DNA of 41,702 bases, taken from positions 1 through 41,702 of IMG/VR virus record IMGVR_UViG_3300048833_000737; one strand, given 5' to 3'. Origin of the DNA: a virus. Numbering within the stretch: the stretch's first letter is position 1; each line of letters begins with the position of its first letter. The notes beneath the pieces are model-generated. The model ran no database searches, was not told the DNA's origin, and saw only the letters and a program-made list of their open reading frames with translations. This document shows positions 1 to 7,390 of the stretch, piece after piece. Position numbers and translations under genes: made by a program.

Positions 1-606
1 GCAAAGCGCCTACCCTTTAGGTTTTCCGTGGATGATAACAACCGCAAAGTATTTGATCTGCTGCTGCTGTACTTTACCGGTGACCCAGCTTTTGAACAGC
101 ATACCTACATAGGCCATGATGGCCAGGAACACAATTACACTTTCCGGAAGGGCTTAATGCTCAGCAGCCCGGTGAGAGGTACCGGCAAAACCGTGTTGAT
201 GGAATTATTTAGCCGGACGCCTGGGCGCTCTTACGTGGTAGTGCCGACCAAACGAATTACCAGCTTTTTTGAGGCAGATGGAGATGCAGTTATTACCCGT
301 TTCAGCCAGCCCTGGCGCTGTGAGCCTACGCCGGAATTTTTCTACCAATCACCCATCGGTATCTGCTTTGATGATATGGGTGACGAGGAAATCAAAAACC
401 ATTTTGGCAACCGTGAGAATGTGATGGCACGGGTAATAAGCCGGATTTATGATGAAGCTACGGACAAGGCGGTGTTTAAGTATTTCCACTGCACCACCAA
501 CCTGACCGGTAATGAACTGCAGCAAAAGTATGACAGCAGGGTACGGAGCCGGATGCGTGAGATGTTCAATTTTATTGAACTACCAGGCCATGACCGTAGA
601 ATATAG
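1..606 (+). CDS. DnaC-like AAA+ ATPase, helicase-loader type (5' partial)
   Basis: The frame is open to base 1, so the true start probably lies outside the window; the first possible internal start is GTG at 28. Counting from that GTG, a Walker A-like loop PVRGTGKT (about residues 48-55) is followed by a Walker B motif ICFDDMG and a sensor-I-like segment HCTTNL. A basic RSRMREM stretch sits near the C-terminus, where DnaC-family loaders carry the arginine finger. The first glycine of the usual GxxGxGKT is replaced by proline. By family analogy it would load a replicative helicase during phage DNA replication. No helicase is visible here, so its partner is to the left or is the host enzyme. 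It heads the DNA-processing operon. A general DNA-dependent ATPase is the alternative. Confidence 0.7.
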   Translation, partial: AKRLPFRFSVDDNNRKVFDLLLLYFTGDPAFEQHTYIGHDGQEHNYTFRKGLMLSSPVRGTGKTVLMELFSRTPGRSYVVVPTKRITSFFEADGDAVITRFSQPWRCEPTPEFFYQSPIGICFDDMGDEEIKNHFGNRENVMARVISRIYDEATDKAVFKYFHCTTNLTGNELQQKYDSRVRSRMREMFNFIELPGHDRRI

Positions 607-697
607 CTGAGAGCCATCACCAGCCAGCTGAGCGCCTTATCTGCCCGTGCCCTATGCCTACACATGCAACCCAGTTTTTAACCCAAATAAACACGAA

Positions 698-898
698 ATG
701 ACAAAAAAGATTTTGAAATCAGCGACAATCTGCCTGATTCTGGTGGCATTAATTGCCCTGTTTTTTTTGCCCTCCTGCAGCCCAGCTAACCAGGCATACC
801 GTAGGCACGGAAAGACCTGCACCAGTCCCGGAACCATTGGCACCGGCACCCCGACAAAGGACGTTTTGAAATTCTGGAAAAAAATGCACAAGCAATGA
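698..898 (+). CDS. Small phage lipoprotein (66 aa)
   Basis: I chose the ATG at 698 rather than the earlier in-frame ATG at 647 because it gives a clean signal sequence. Two lysines are followed by a hydrophobic stretch (ICLILVALIALFF) and a lipobox LPSC with Cys27. The mature part is only about 40 residues, basic and rich in Gly, Thr and Lys. It should be exported by Sec, lipidated and anchored in a membrane. The stop overlaps the next start by ATGA, so it is translationally coupled to the resolvase gene. Function is unknown. Small phage lipoproteins elsewhere can block superinfection, which is only a possibility here. Confidence 0.65.
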   Translation: MTKKILKSATICLILVALIALFFLPSCSPANQAYRRHGKTCTSPGTIGTGTPTKDVLKFWKKMHKQ

Positions 899-1338
899 AA
901 GCAGCTGCCAAAAAAATTGGACCCAGGTACTGGATAGGCATTGACCCTGGTACCAAAACCGGCCTGGCGGTATGGGATGCGTATAACAAGCGCTTTGAAT
1001 GTATTGGAAGCATGCTAATACATAAAGCAATGTTGTACGTGAAACAATTTGCTTTTGAGCACGGCCATGACAATGTAATAGTTCGGCTGGAAGATGCAAG
1101 GAAGCGCACCTGGTTCGGGGATACCGGCAAAGAACGGATGAAGGGCGCCGGATCGATTGAACGGGACTGCAGTATCTGGCAGGACTTTCTGGATGATAAC
1201 AAAATACAGTACATGCTGGTACACCCGAAAAATGTACGGACGAAACTGCCGGCCATGACCTTTCAAAAAATAACCGGCTGGAAGGAACAAACCAATGAAC
1301 ACTCCCGGGATGCCGCAATGATGGTGTACGGGATTTAA
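895..1338 (+). CDS. RuvC-like Holliday-junction resolvase (RNase H fold)
   Basis: The N-terminal strand WIGIDPGTKTGLAVWD carries the first catalytic Asp (D17) of the RuvC/RNase H-like nucleases. A second acidic position is in RLEDARK (E66/D67), and the C-terminal helix EHSRDAAMM supplies H136 and D139. The spacing of these acidic residues and the length of 147 residues fit the small RuvC-type resolvases found in phages. It would resolve branched DNA during recombination or before packaging, using two metal ions. It overlaps the lipoprotein stop by ATGA and lies among DNA methylation and replication genes. Basic residues in the middle (RKRTWFGDTGKERMK) probably contact DNA. Confidence 0.75.
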   Translation: MKAAAKKIGPRYWIGIDPGTKTGLAVWDAYNKRFECIGSMLIHKAMLYVKQFAFEHGHDNVIVRLEDARKRTWFGDTGKERMKGAGSIERDCSIWQDFLDDNKIQYMLVHPKNVRTKLPAMTFQKITGWKEQTNEHSRDAAMMVYGI

Positions 1339-1348
1339 AGCTCTATCA

Positions 1349-1813
1349 ATGAAGAAAATTTTAGATGCGACTTGTGGCAGCAGAATGATGTGGTTTGATA
1401 AGGAACACCCTGATACTGTTTATGTTGATAAAAGAACAGAATCAATAACAGCATGTGATGGACGAATTATAAATGTCAGGCCTGATATAGTAGCTGATTT
1501 TACAAAACTTCCATTCCCTGATAATTCATTTTACCTGGTTGTATTTGACCCGCCCCATGTAGATAATCTGGGAGAAAAAAGCTGGATGGCTCAAAAATAC
1601 GGCAAACTGTTTCCTGGATGGGAGGACCAAATTAAAGAAGGCTTTAATGAATGCATGAGAGTTCTAAAAACCAACGGCACACTAATTTTTAAATGGAGTG
1701 AGATTAGGATACCGGTTAGTAAAGTGGTTGATGTAATTGGAGTACAACCACTGTTTGGACACCCAACTGGTAAAGCTGGAAAAACTATCTGGATGACTTT
1801 TTTTAAACAATAA
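1349..1813 (+). CDS. Class I SAM-dependent methyltransferase, DNA-MTase-like
   Basis: The start DATCGSRMMWFD looks like motif I (SAM binding) of Rossmann methyltransferases. A carboxylate follows in VDKRTE, and the catalytic motif is FDPPH (residues 66-70), a variant of the D/N-PP-Y/F motif of amino-methylating DNA enzymes. Its aromatic residue is replaced by His. The segment VLKTNGTLIFKWSE is the usual hydrophobic strand after the catalytic loop. At 154 residues it is short and has no obvious target-recognition domain. It is immediately followed by a Dam-type gene, so this phage may methylate two targets. A base or small-molecule methylase is the alternative; the substrate cannot be read from sequence. 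Confidence 0.65.
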   Translation: MKKILDATCGSRMMWFDKEHPDTVYVDKRTESITACDGRIINVRPDIVADFTKLPFPDNSFYLVVFDPPHVDNLGEKSWMAQKYGKLFPGWEDQIKEGFNECMRVLKTNGTLIFKWSEIRIPVSKVVDVIGVQPLFGHPTGKAGKTIWMTFFKQ

Positions 1814-1830
1814 TTTTTTAACCCTACAAA

Positions 1831-2526
1831 ATGCAATTATTTCAAAACGCAATTGAGAACGAAACGGACGTATGGTTGACACCGCCCAAAATAATCAAAG
1901 CCCTGGGCCAGTTTGACCTGGATCCGTGCAGCCCCATCAATAGACCGTGGGACACTGCAAAAAAACATTTTACCGTTATTGACAATGGCCTGGTCCAACC
2001 ATGGACTGGCCGGGTATGGTGCAACCCGCCATACAGCCAAAAATCACCCTGGGTGCTTAAATGCGCGAATCATGGTGATGCTGTGCTGCTTATATTTTCC
2101 ACCACTGACACCATAGACTTCCATCGGTATGTTTTCCAAAAAGCAGACAGCATACTTTTTTTGGCTGGCCGGTTGACATTTTACGATCGCACGGGAACAC
2201 CCAGGCAACGGGCGCCAAAACCTAGCTGCCTGGTGGCCTATGGTGAAAACAATTCACTGGCACTGCAAAACAGTGGACTGCAGGGAGAGCACCTGCCTAT
2301 AAAATACACCCCAATGTTAGTAGTGGGTATATCACCCACCTGGGTTTCAGTGGTGAGCATAGCAGTGGAGCGAGTTGGCAAAGATGCACCCCAGGCAATT
2401 TATGAGGTAGTGGAGCGAATGGCACCAGGTAAAATTATCAATAACCAACACTGGAAGGCAAAGGTGCGCCAGTGCTTACAACTAATCAGAAAACAACAAA
2501 CTTTCACCAAAACGGCAACCGCATGA
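1831..2526 (+). CDS. dam: Phage DNA N6-adenine methyltransferase (Dam family)
   Basis: The N-terminal block WLTPPKIIKALGQFDLDPCS and the catalytic block VWCNPPYS (NPPY at residues 65-68) are signatures of the phage N-6-adenine-methyltransferase family. The segment RLTFYDRTGTPRQRAPKPSC also fits that family. It transfers a methyl group from SAM to adenine N6 in phage DNA, which can protect against host restriction. The C-terminal 60 residues go beyond the usual core and are poorly conserved. The stop overlaps the next start by ATGA. The recognition sequence is not readable, so GATC specificity should not be assumed. Confidence 0.85.
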   Translation: MQLFQNAIENETDVWLTPPKIIKALGQFDLDPCSPINRPWDTAKKHFTVIDNGLVQPWTGRVWCNPPYSQKSPWVLKCANHGDAVLLIFSTTDTIDFHRYVFQKADSILFLAGRLTFYDRTGTPRQRAPKPSCLVAYGENNSLALQNSGLQGEHLPIKYTPMLVVGISPTWVSVVSIAVERVGKDAPQAIYEVVERMAPGKIINNQHWKAKVRQCLQLIRKQQTFTKTATA

Positions 2527-3056
2527 ACGACAAAATTATTGACCTGCTTAAAAAGCTGAAGGAACTGGCAGACCGTGGCGTGGACGGTGAAAAGCAGACC
2601 GCTGAAAGGATGCTGCAGCAGATGATGAAAAAGCACGGCATCACCTGGGAAGAATTGAACGGCGACGAACGTACTGACCATGAATTTTTTGCCAGCAAAG
2701 ATCAAAAACAATTTTTACACCAGGTGGCGGCATCTGTATTGGGTAGAATAACCGTACAAAGGCTAGTGAAAGACAGAAAGTATAAAAAATCAATCTTCAT
2801 AAAATGCACTGACGCAGAATTTATTGAGATCAATGCAAAATTTAATTTCTACTGGCAGGCCTACCAGCGCGATCTTGATACATTTTACCATGCCTTTATT
2901 CAGAAAAACCGCCTATTTAAGAAACCAGAGGAATCTGATTATGATAATCAACCTGAAATAACCCCTAAAGAAAGGGCACGGTTGATGAAACTGAGCCTAA
3001 TGATGGAAGGCTTAGACCGCCATCAATTCCATAAACAATTAAAACCAGCAGAATGA
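2523..3056 (+). CDS. DUF2786-like protein
   Basis: I start at ATG 2523, which overlaps the dam stop by ATGA; a longer in-frame start at 2472 would run 55 bases into dam. The first 40 residues follow the DUF2786 pattern: a helix KIIDLLKKLKELAD, then an alanine/glutamine-rich helix ending LQQMMKKHGIT. The rest is mixed alpha/beta with a FYWQAYQRDLDTFYHAF segment and a charged tail. DUF2786 proteins have no firmly established function; they occur in phages and mobile elements. It overlaps the next gene by 4 bases and so belongs to the same coupled operon. Confidence 0.65.
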   Translation: MNDKIIDLLKKLKELADRGVDGEKQTAERMLQQMMKKHGITWEELNGDERTDHEFFASKDQKQFLHQVAASVLGRITVQRLVKDRKYKKSIFIKCTDAEFIEINAKFNFYWQAYQRDLDTFYHAFIQKNRLFKKPEESDYDNQPEITPKERARLMKLSLMMEGLDRHQFHKQLKPAE

Positions 3057-3694
3057 AATTCATCCCTAAGCTATTTATGACCGAAATGGTGCAGGCCATT
3101 CGTGAAGGACGTAAGGACGTAACCAGGCGCCCAATGAAGCCCCAGCCCATTGTTTTCAATGATCACTTTACTTTGCCCATACCCATAGATCAAATGAGCA
3201 AACAGTTAAAGCAATACGCCAAAAAAGGGTACACTCAGATTTATACATCTGGCCCATTATCCGGTAAGATGGGACCAGCCCTGCCAGCAAATCCCGGTGA
3301 TATTATCTGGGTACGTGAAACCTGGGCAGAAACCCCTGTGACATATTTATACAAAGCCGACTATGGTAAAGAGCCAGTAAGCTGGAACTGGAAGCCTAGC
3401 CTGTTTATGCCAAAAGAGGCCTGCCGATTGTTTCTGAGAGTTAAGGACTGCAGCTGGCAGCGCCTGGAAGAAATAACAGTTCAGGAATACTGGCGTGAAG
3501 GCTTGCAGACACAGTTAAGCTGTGAAGCTGGCGTGATTGATCTGGAAAGGCAGTGGGTTGAATTATGGTGCAGCATGTACCATGAGTACAGCCCTGGCCA
3601 ATGGGTAAGCCGTACTGAGTTTGAAGAAATTGGCCCGGATGAACTGCCTGCAATAAAAGAGCAATTTTTAAATGATAAAACAATAAAAATTTAG
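3053..3694 (+). CDS. ASCH/PUA-like phage protein
   Basis: It opens with KFIPKLFMTEMVQAIREGRK followed by DVTRRPMKP, the pattern of phage ASCH-type proteins, in which an N-terminal helix ends in a kTRR-like loop. GDIIWVRETW and the later LFLRVKDCSWQRLEEIT, EYWREGL segments match the beta-barrel strand and 'lsdi..eg' region of ASCH domains. ASCH domains are related to PUA domains and are thought to bind RNA or modified nucleotides. The 213-residue length is typical of these phage versions, which carry an insertion between the two halves. It overlaps the DUF2786 gene by ATGA. The role in the phage is unknown. Confidence 0.6.
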   Translation: MKFIPKLFMTEMVQAIREGRKDVTRRPMKPQPIVFNDHFTLPIPIDQMSKQLKQYAKKGYTQIYTSGPLSGKMGPALPANPGDIIWVRETWAETPVTYLYKADYGKEPVSWNWKPSLFMPKEACRLFLRVKDCSWQRLEEITVQEYWREGLQTQLSCEAGVIDLERQWVELWCSMYHEYSPGQWVSRTEFEEIGPDELPAIKEQFLNDKTIKI

Positions 3695-3696
3695 TT

Positions 3697-4059
3697 ATGC
3701 AGATAATAACTGATGAACAGATAAGGAAAGCCTTTGAAAATACAAACTTTGGCACTAATGACTTTCCCGGGTTGATAGTTGATGCCTTATCAAAAATAGC
3801 ACAAGGCTACTCAACAGGCCATACAATTGCACAGGTGATAAGTGAGTTAGGGCTTGCTACTGCAAGAGCGTATGACCGGCGCCTAACTGATAAAGGCTGG
3901 GAATATTTAAAGGCAGAACTGGTGAAGGAAGCGCTTGCTTCATTGCTGGATGAACTACCAGCAGCTGACGCTGATGAAAACCTGGGAACAGGTTATCTTG
4001 ACGGATGGACCGACTACAGGAATGCAGTAATACTATTAATTCAGAAGAAAATACAATAA
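3697..4059 (+). CDS. Hypothetical protein (120 aa)
   Basis: I do not recognise this family. The predicted product is acidic and mostly helical, with a segment ITDEQIRKAFENTNFG near the start and a central WEYLKAELVKEALASLLDEL helix. The C-terminal GYLDGWTDYRNAVILLIQKK could be amphipathic. It has no signal peptide, membrane segment or cysteine motif. It begins two bases after the previous stop and ends two bases before the next start, so it clearly sits in the operon. Confidence 0.6.
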   Translation: MQIITDEQIRKAFENTNFGTNDFPGLIVDALSKIAQGYSTGHTIAQVISELGLATARAYDRRLTDKGWEYLKAELVKEALASLLDELPAADADENLGTGYLDGWTDYRNAVILLIQKKIQ

Positions 4060-4061
4060 TC

Positions 4062-4376
4062 ATGGCCATTAAAAAAATGCTAACCGCAAAAGTTCATTGG
4101 ACACATCTGGTGAAAGGCCAGCAAACCAGTTTCAATGACGGTACTTACTATAAAACATACACTTATTTGACCAGAAAGGGGATTGTGCAGATAACTGCAT
4201 ATCAATTTATCAATCCGGAAAAGGAAAGAATCAATGAAGTGCAGTTTGAAACCATTCTGAATGAAACCACTTTCGTGATGACCGTTGACGGCCCATTGAT
4301 GGAATTAAGCATGAAAAACCAGGCAACCAGATTTTTAAATAAAATACTTAAAGAAAATGGAAAAGCAACTGTTTAA
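4062..4376 (+). CDS. Hypothetical protein (104 aa)
   Basis: The ATG at 4062, two bases after the preceding stop, is preferred over an in-frame ATG at 4005 that lies inside the previous gene. The protein is basic at its start (MAIKKMLTAKVHW), then beta-rich (TYYKTYTYLTRKGIVQITAYQF), with a helical C-terminus. No known motif is visible. Its last 20 bases overlap the NUDIX gene in another frame, so the two are probably coupled in translation. Confidence 0.55.
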   Translation: MAIKKMLTAKVHWTHLVKGQQTSFNDGTYYKTYTYLTRKGIVQITAYQFINPEKERINEVQFETILNETTFVMTVDGPLMELSMKNQATRFLNKILKENGKATV

Positions 4377-4803
4377 AACCTATGTACTGGGGTTTGCCAT
4401 TAACATAGACAGAACCACAGTTTTATTGATTGAAAAATCAAAACCAGATTGGCAAAAGGGTAAACTGAATGGGATTGGTGGCAAAATTGAACCCCGTGAA
4501 ACACCATTAGCTGCTATGGTGAGAGAATATGAAGAAGAAACCGGTATCACAACAACTGAAACTGATTGGTCTGAGTTCTGTATAATGCACGGACCAGGAT
4601 GGAGGTGCCACTGCTTTAAGGCTTTTACTGATGAAATATTTTGGGCACAAAAATTAACCGATGAAATGCCAATAGCTGTTGACTTAGATCGTTTTGATGA
4701 TTATACGATGATTTCAAATGTTCCCTGGCTGGTTCAAATGGCATTAGATAATTGCAGCGCCAGCAGTGACAGCGCCTTCCATGCAACTGTGAGTTATAAA
4801 TAG
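4357..4803 (+). CDS. NUDIX hydrolase
   Basis: A complete Nudix box is present: GKIEPRE then seven residues then REYEEETGI (about residues 42-64), matching GX5EX7REUXEEXGU with all catalytic glutamates. The upstream WQKGKLNGIGGK segment fits MutT-like members. These enzymes hydrolyse nucleoside diphosphates linked to another group, for example oxidised dNTPs, using Mg2+. Length (148 aa) is normal for a single domain. Given the downstream ParB/PP-loop module it could also process a nucleotide intermediate, but that is inference. This is the last gene before the AT-rich break at 4804-4872. Confidence 0.85.
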   Translation: MEKQLFKTYVLGFAINIDRTTVLLIEKSKPDWQKGKLNGIGGKIEPRETPLAAMVREYEEETGITTTETDWSEFCIMHGPGWRCHCFKAFTDEIFWAQKLTDEMPIAVDLDRFDDYTMISNVPWLVQMALDNCSASSDSAFHATVSYK

Positions 4804-4872
4804 CCGAATGTTTCATAAATGCTGTGAATTAATTTAATTCGTATTAAATTCGTACCATACAAACAACCGCCA
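4804..4872 (+). promoter_or_regulatory. AT-rich intergenic region with tandem AATTCGTA repeats
   Basis: This 69-base gap separates the NUDIX gene from the ParB/PP-loop operon and is strongly AT-rich. It contains AATTCGTA at 4836-4843 and again at 4847-4854, exactly 11 bases apart, about one helical turn. That spacing suits a protein binding one face of DNA. No clear TA-nn-TTTG element is visible. It is the likely site for independent transcription of the downstream genes. Confidence 0.35.
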
Positions 4873-5478
4873 ATGATTAATGTAACCCACACGGAAAAAA
4901 AAGTAGGGGAGTTAAAGCTGCTGGATAACAACCCCAGGACCATTAAAGACAAAGATTTTCAGGTGCTATGCGACAGCCTGCGGGCTAATCCGGAACTGTT
5001 TGAAGCACGGGCCTGCCTCGTGAGCGACCGGACGGGTGAACTGGTAATCATTGGCGGTAATATGCGCTACCGTGCTGCAGTGGAGATCGGTAAAAAGAAA
5101 ATACCGGTTATCATCATGAGTGGGCTCACAGAGGAAAAGGAGCGTGAGATCATCATACGGGACAATGTGCAGAATGGTGAATGGAATTGGGACATGCTGG
5201 CCAATGAATGGGACATGGGAGAACTGGCAGACTTCGGCCTGGAAATACCAAACTTTAATCTGCAGGACCCGGATGAAATGGATGGTGCTCAGAACAACTC
5301 AGGGGCTGAGGAAGGCGCTGAACGTGGCAACGTGGTGCAGTATAACATCATTTTCAATGATACGGACGAATACAATGCCTGGATGGCCTGGATCAAGCAA
5401 TTGAAACAAGGCAGCCCGGACGATGATCGTACCATTAGCCAGCTTATCCTGGCAGAAATAAAAAAGCTGCAGGCATGA
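4873..5478 (+). CDS. ParB/Srx-fold protein, IbrB-like (first copy)
   Basis: The start LKLLDNNPRTIKDKDFQVLC and the motif VIIGGNMRYRAAVE (about residues 58-71) are those of the ParB N-terminal / sulfiredoxin-like fold. GGNMRYRAA corresponds to the ParB GERRxRA nucleotide-binding loop. The following ENWDM-type segment (NVQNGEWNWDMLANEWDM) is typical of phage and IbrB-like members that lack the ParB DNA-binding helix-turn-helix. IbrB proteins occur next to an IbrA PP-loop protein, as here, with an ATGA overlap to the next gene. ParB folds bind or hydrolyse nucleotides, and related members act as kinases or nucleases. Which applies here is unknown. Confidence 0.75.
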   Translation: MINVTHTEKKVGELKLLDNNPRTIKDKDFQVLCDSLRANPELFEARACLVSDRTGELVIIGGNMRYRAAVEIGKKKIPVIIMSGLTEEKEREIIIRDNVQNGEWNWDMLANEWDMGELADFGLEIPNFNLQDPDEMDGAQNNSGAEEGAERGNVVQYNIIFNDTDEYNAWMAWIKQLKQGSPDDDRTISQLILAEIKKLQA

Positions 5479-6584
5479 GTGAAGTGAAGGCAGATAGTAA
5501 AAAGCGCCGTTACATTGATCAGAATGTATATGATGCAGCCCTGGAACGCATCAATTACGTGCTGGACACCTTTGATTCTATCTGGGTGTCATTTTCTGGT
5601 GGCAAGGATAGCCTGGCCGTGTTGAAGCTGGTGGAGGAAGTGTATGACCAGCGTGGCATCACCAGGCCTATCAATGTTATTTTCCGGGACGAGGAAGTTA
5701 TACAGGATGATGTGATTGATTATGTCAACACTTTCCGGACCAATCCCAGGTACAACTTTAAATACTATGCTGTACAGCAGCACTCAATAAAATTCGTGCT
5801 CGGACAGGTAGGCACTTATATCCAATGGGACCCCAGCCGTCCATGGATTAGGCCCAAACCAGACTATGCCATCACTGACCCGCTGGACCGGGTACACAGC
5901 CAAAACTCAATGGATAGTTTTCTGTTCCAGGGAGTAAAGGGTAAGATTGCTTTCTTAATGGGCATCCGTGCAGATGAAAGCCTGGTGAGGCTGCAATCCG
6001 TTACCAATAAGCGGTATGACAACTATATCACCAGTTCAGATGGCAACCCCAACGTAAAGGTGGTTAAACCCATCTATGACTGGACGGAGAAAGATATTTT
6101 CCGTTATTTCTTTGAGAAAGGGATTGATTACTGCCATACCTATGACACTCAGATGCTGGCCGGGCACTCTTTACGGGTGGCCACTCCATTGGTAGCAGAA
6201 AGCGCCAAGCGCTTCGGGAACATTCGTATTATGTACCCAAAGTTTTATGAGCAGATCATTTCTATCTGGCCGGAAATGCTGCTGCAGGAGCGCTATTACA
6301 AAGACCTGGACCGGGATGCTATCTTTTACAAATATCCACCCACCTGGGACGGCATCATGCAGTACATTGATGAAAACATACCGGACGCTGGCCAACGCAA
6401 AAAGTTTAAGGGGTATGTAACTGCCTGCAGAAAGATCAGGGAGAAAAAAATTAAGGAAGGCAGCAGTAACCTGGGTGGATATCCAATTCTGCACGTATTC
6501 AAAGCCGTGGTATCTGGCACAAAGCAAATGATACAGGCAAAAGTAACCATCACCAAAAAAGACCTGGAATATGAAGGATTATAA
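5475..6584 (+). CDS. PAPS-reductase-like PP-loop protein, IbrA-like
   Basis: The PP-loop motif SFSGGKDSLAVL (SGGKDS at residues 41-46) identifies an ATP pyrophosphatase of the phosphoadenosine-phosphosulfate reductase superfamily. FRDEEVI follows at the expected place. The length of 369 residues and the long C-terminal part (MGIRADESLVRL, KPIYDWTEKDIFRYF) match IbrA/DUF3440-type proteins rather than true CysH, and no C-terminal CysH-type cysteine pair is visible. The superfamily adenylates or activates a substrate for sulfur or amide transfer. It overlaps the ParB/Srx gene by ATGA and the HNH gene by 14 bases, indicating a tightly coupled unit. The biochemical role of phage members is unproven. 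Confidence 0.8.
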   Translation: MSEVKADSKKRRYIDQNVYDAALERINYVLDTFDSIWVSFSGGKDSLAVLKLVEEVYDQRGITRPINVIFRDEEVIQDDVIDYVNTFRTNPRYNFKYYAVQQHSIKFVLGQVGTYIQWDPSRPWIRPKPDYAITDPLDRVHSQNSMDSFLFQGVKGKIAFLMGIRADESLVRLQSVTNKRYDNYITSSDGNPNVKVVKPIYDWTEKDIFRYFFEKGIDYCHTYDTQMLAGHSLRVATPLVAESAKRFGNIRIMYPKFYEQIISIWPEMLLQERYYKDLDRDAIFYKYPPTWDGIMQYIDENIPDAGQRKKFKGYVTACRKIREKKIKEGSSNLGGYPILHVFKAVVSGTKQMIQAKVTITKKDLEYEGL

Positions 6585-7023
6585 CGGCTTCACCGGCGCG
6601 GAGCGCCAGCGGATTTATGATTTTAAAAAAGCCAATGGCTGCCTGCCGAATGTTTCAGGAGCCTGCTGCAGTGTATGCGGTGGCAAAGGTGGCCAGATCA
6701 TGGTCCACTGTGAGGATTATTATGACCTGTATGATGGGCGCCCCATCTGCGTGGAGTGTCACATGCTGCTGCACCGCCGCTTTTCCCAGCCTGGTGTATG
6801 GATAAAGCACCTGGTCATGGTGTCCCAGGGCTACCGGCCTACTCAGTGGAAATCAGTGGGCGCTTATTTCGGTAGCACAAAGGGCTTCCGGTATAACCCA
6901 GATCATTATGCAGATTTTTTGAGAATTGACCCGGCAACGCTGGGCAATGAATGGTATCACAAACTATTGTTGACCAAAATAGATTTGGCACATGGACGTA
7001 AAAATCCAATTGATCCGCTTTGA
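6571..7023 (+). CDS. HNH-type zinc protein
   Basis: A zinc-binding pair CSVC (residues 33-36) is followed by VHCEDYYD, in which H46 and the acidic pair are at the HNH catalytic-loop position. A second pair then follows in ICVECHMLLHRRF (C60, C63, H64, H68). This order (CxxC, H-E-D-Y, CxxCH, LH) is the usual phage HNH endonuclease layout. It would be a metal-dependent nuclease, possibly nicking DNA or RNA. It lies inside the ParB/PP-loop operon, overlapping the PP-loop gene by 14 bases and the GNAT gene by 32, so it may act with them. HNH proteins beside a terminase can also help packaging, which is a plausible alternative. Confidence 0.65.
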   Translation: MKDYNGFTGAERQRIYDFKKANGCLPNVSGACCSVCGGKGGQIMVHCEDYYDLYDGRPICVECHMLLHRRFSQPGVWIKHLVMVSQGYRPTQWKSVGAYFGSTKGFRYNPDHYADFLRIDPATLGNEWYHKLLLTKIDLAHGRKNPIDPL

Positions 7024-7390
7024 GGAAATCAATTTTCGTAACCTCATGCTGAAGGAGCGTGTGGCCGTGAAAAACCTACCTGGCACTGTTTATATCGGTG
7101 TCCGGGTGAATAATATGCTGGTGGGCGTGGCAGCTTACCACATCAATGGCAATAGCATCCGGTATAAAACAGATTTCATGCTGCCAAACTACCGGGGCAT
7201 CGGCTTGTATAAAAAGCTATTTCAGCACCGTGAGCGCCTTATCTCTGATCATGCCCATAACAGTATGCAGTCCGTAATTGTCACGGCTTTCTGTACACCC
7301 ATGAGCCTGCCTGTTTATTTAAAAAACCGTTTCATTGCTGAGAGCGAAAAGAACGGCATCACATTCGTGCGCAAAACAATCATTATATGA
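6992..7390 (+). CDS. GNAT-family acetyltransferase-like protein
   Basis: The sequence YIGVRVNNMLVGVAAYH forms the central GNAT beta strands. MLPNYRGIGLYKKLFQHRERL (residues about 66-86) is the acetyl-CoA pyrophosphate loop RGxGxxKxL and its helix. Length (132 aa) is normal for one GNAT domain. Substrate is unknown. The fold is also used by the phage DNA-modifying protein Mom, so modification of DNA bases is one possibility beside acetylation of proteins or small molecules. It overlaps the HNH gene by 32 bases and the second ParB/Srx gene by ATGA. Confidence 0.65.
   Translation: MDVKIQLIRFEEINFRNLMLKERVAVKNLPGTVYIGVRVNNMLVGVAAYHINGNSIRYKTDFMLPNYRGIGLYKKLFQHRERLISDHAHNSMQSVIVTAFCTPMSLPVYLKNRFIAESEKNGITFVRKTIII

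Noticed and set aside
749-1318. Long minus-strand reading frames (up to 189 codons) opposite the lipoprotein and resolvase genes
   Set aside because: The plus strand has recognisable RuvC motifs and coupled starts; the minus frames have no motifs and are shadows.
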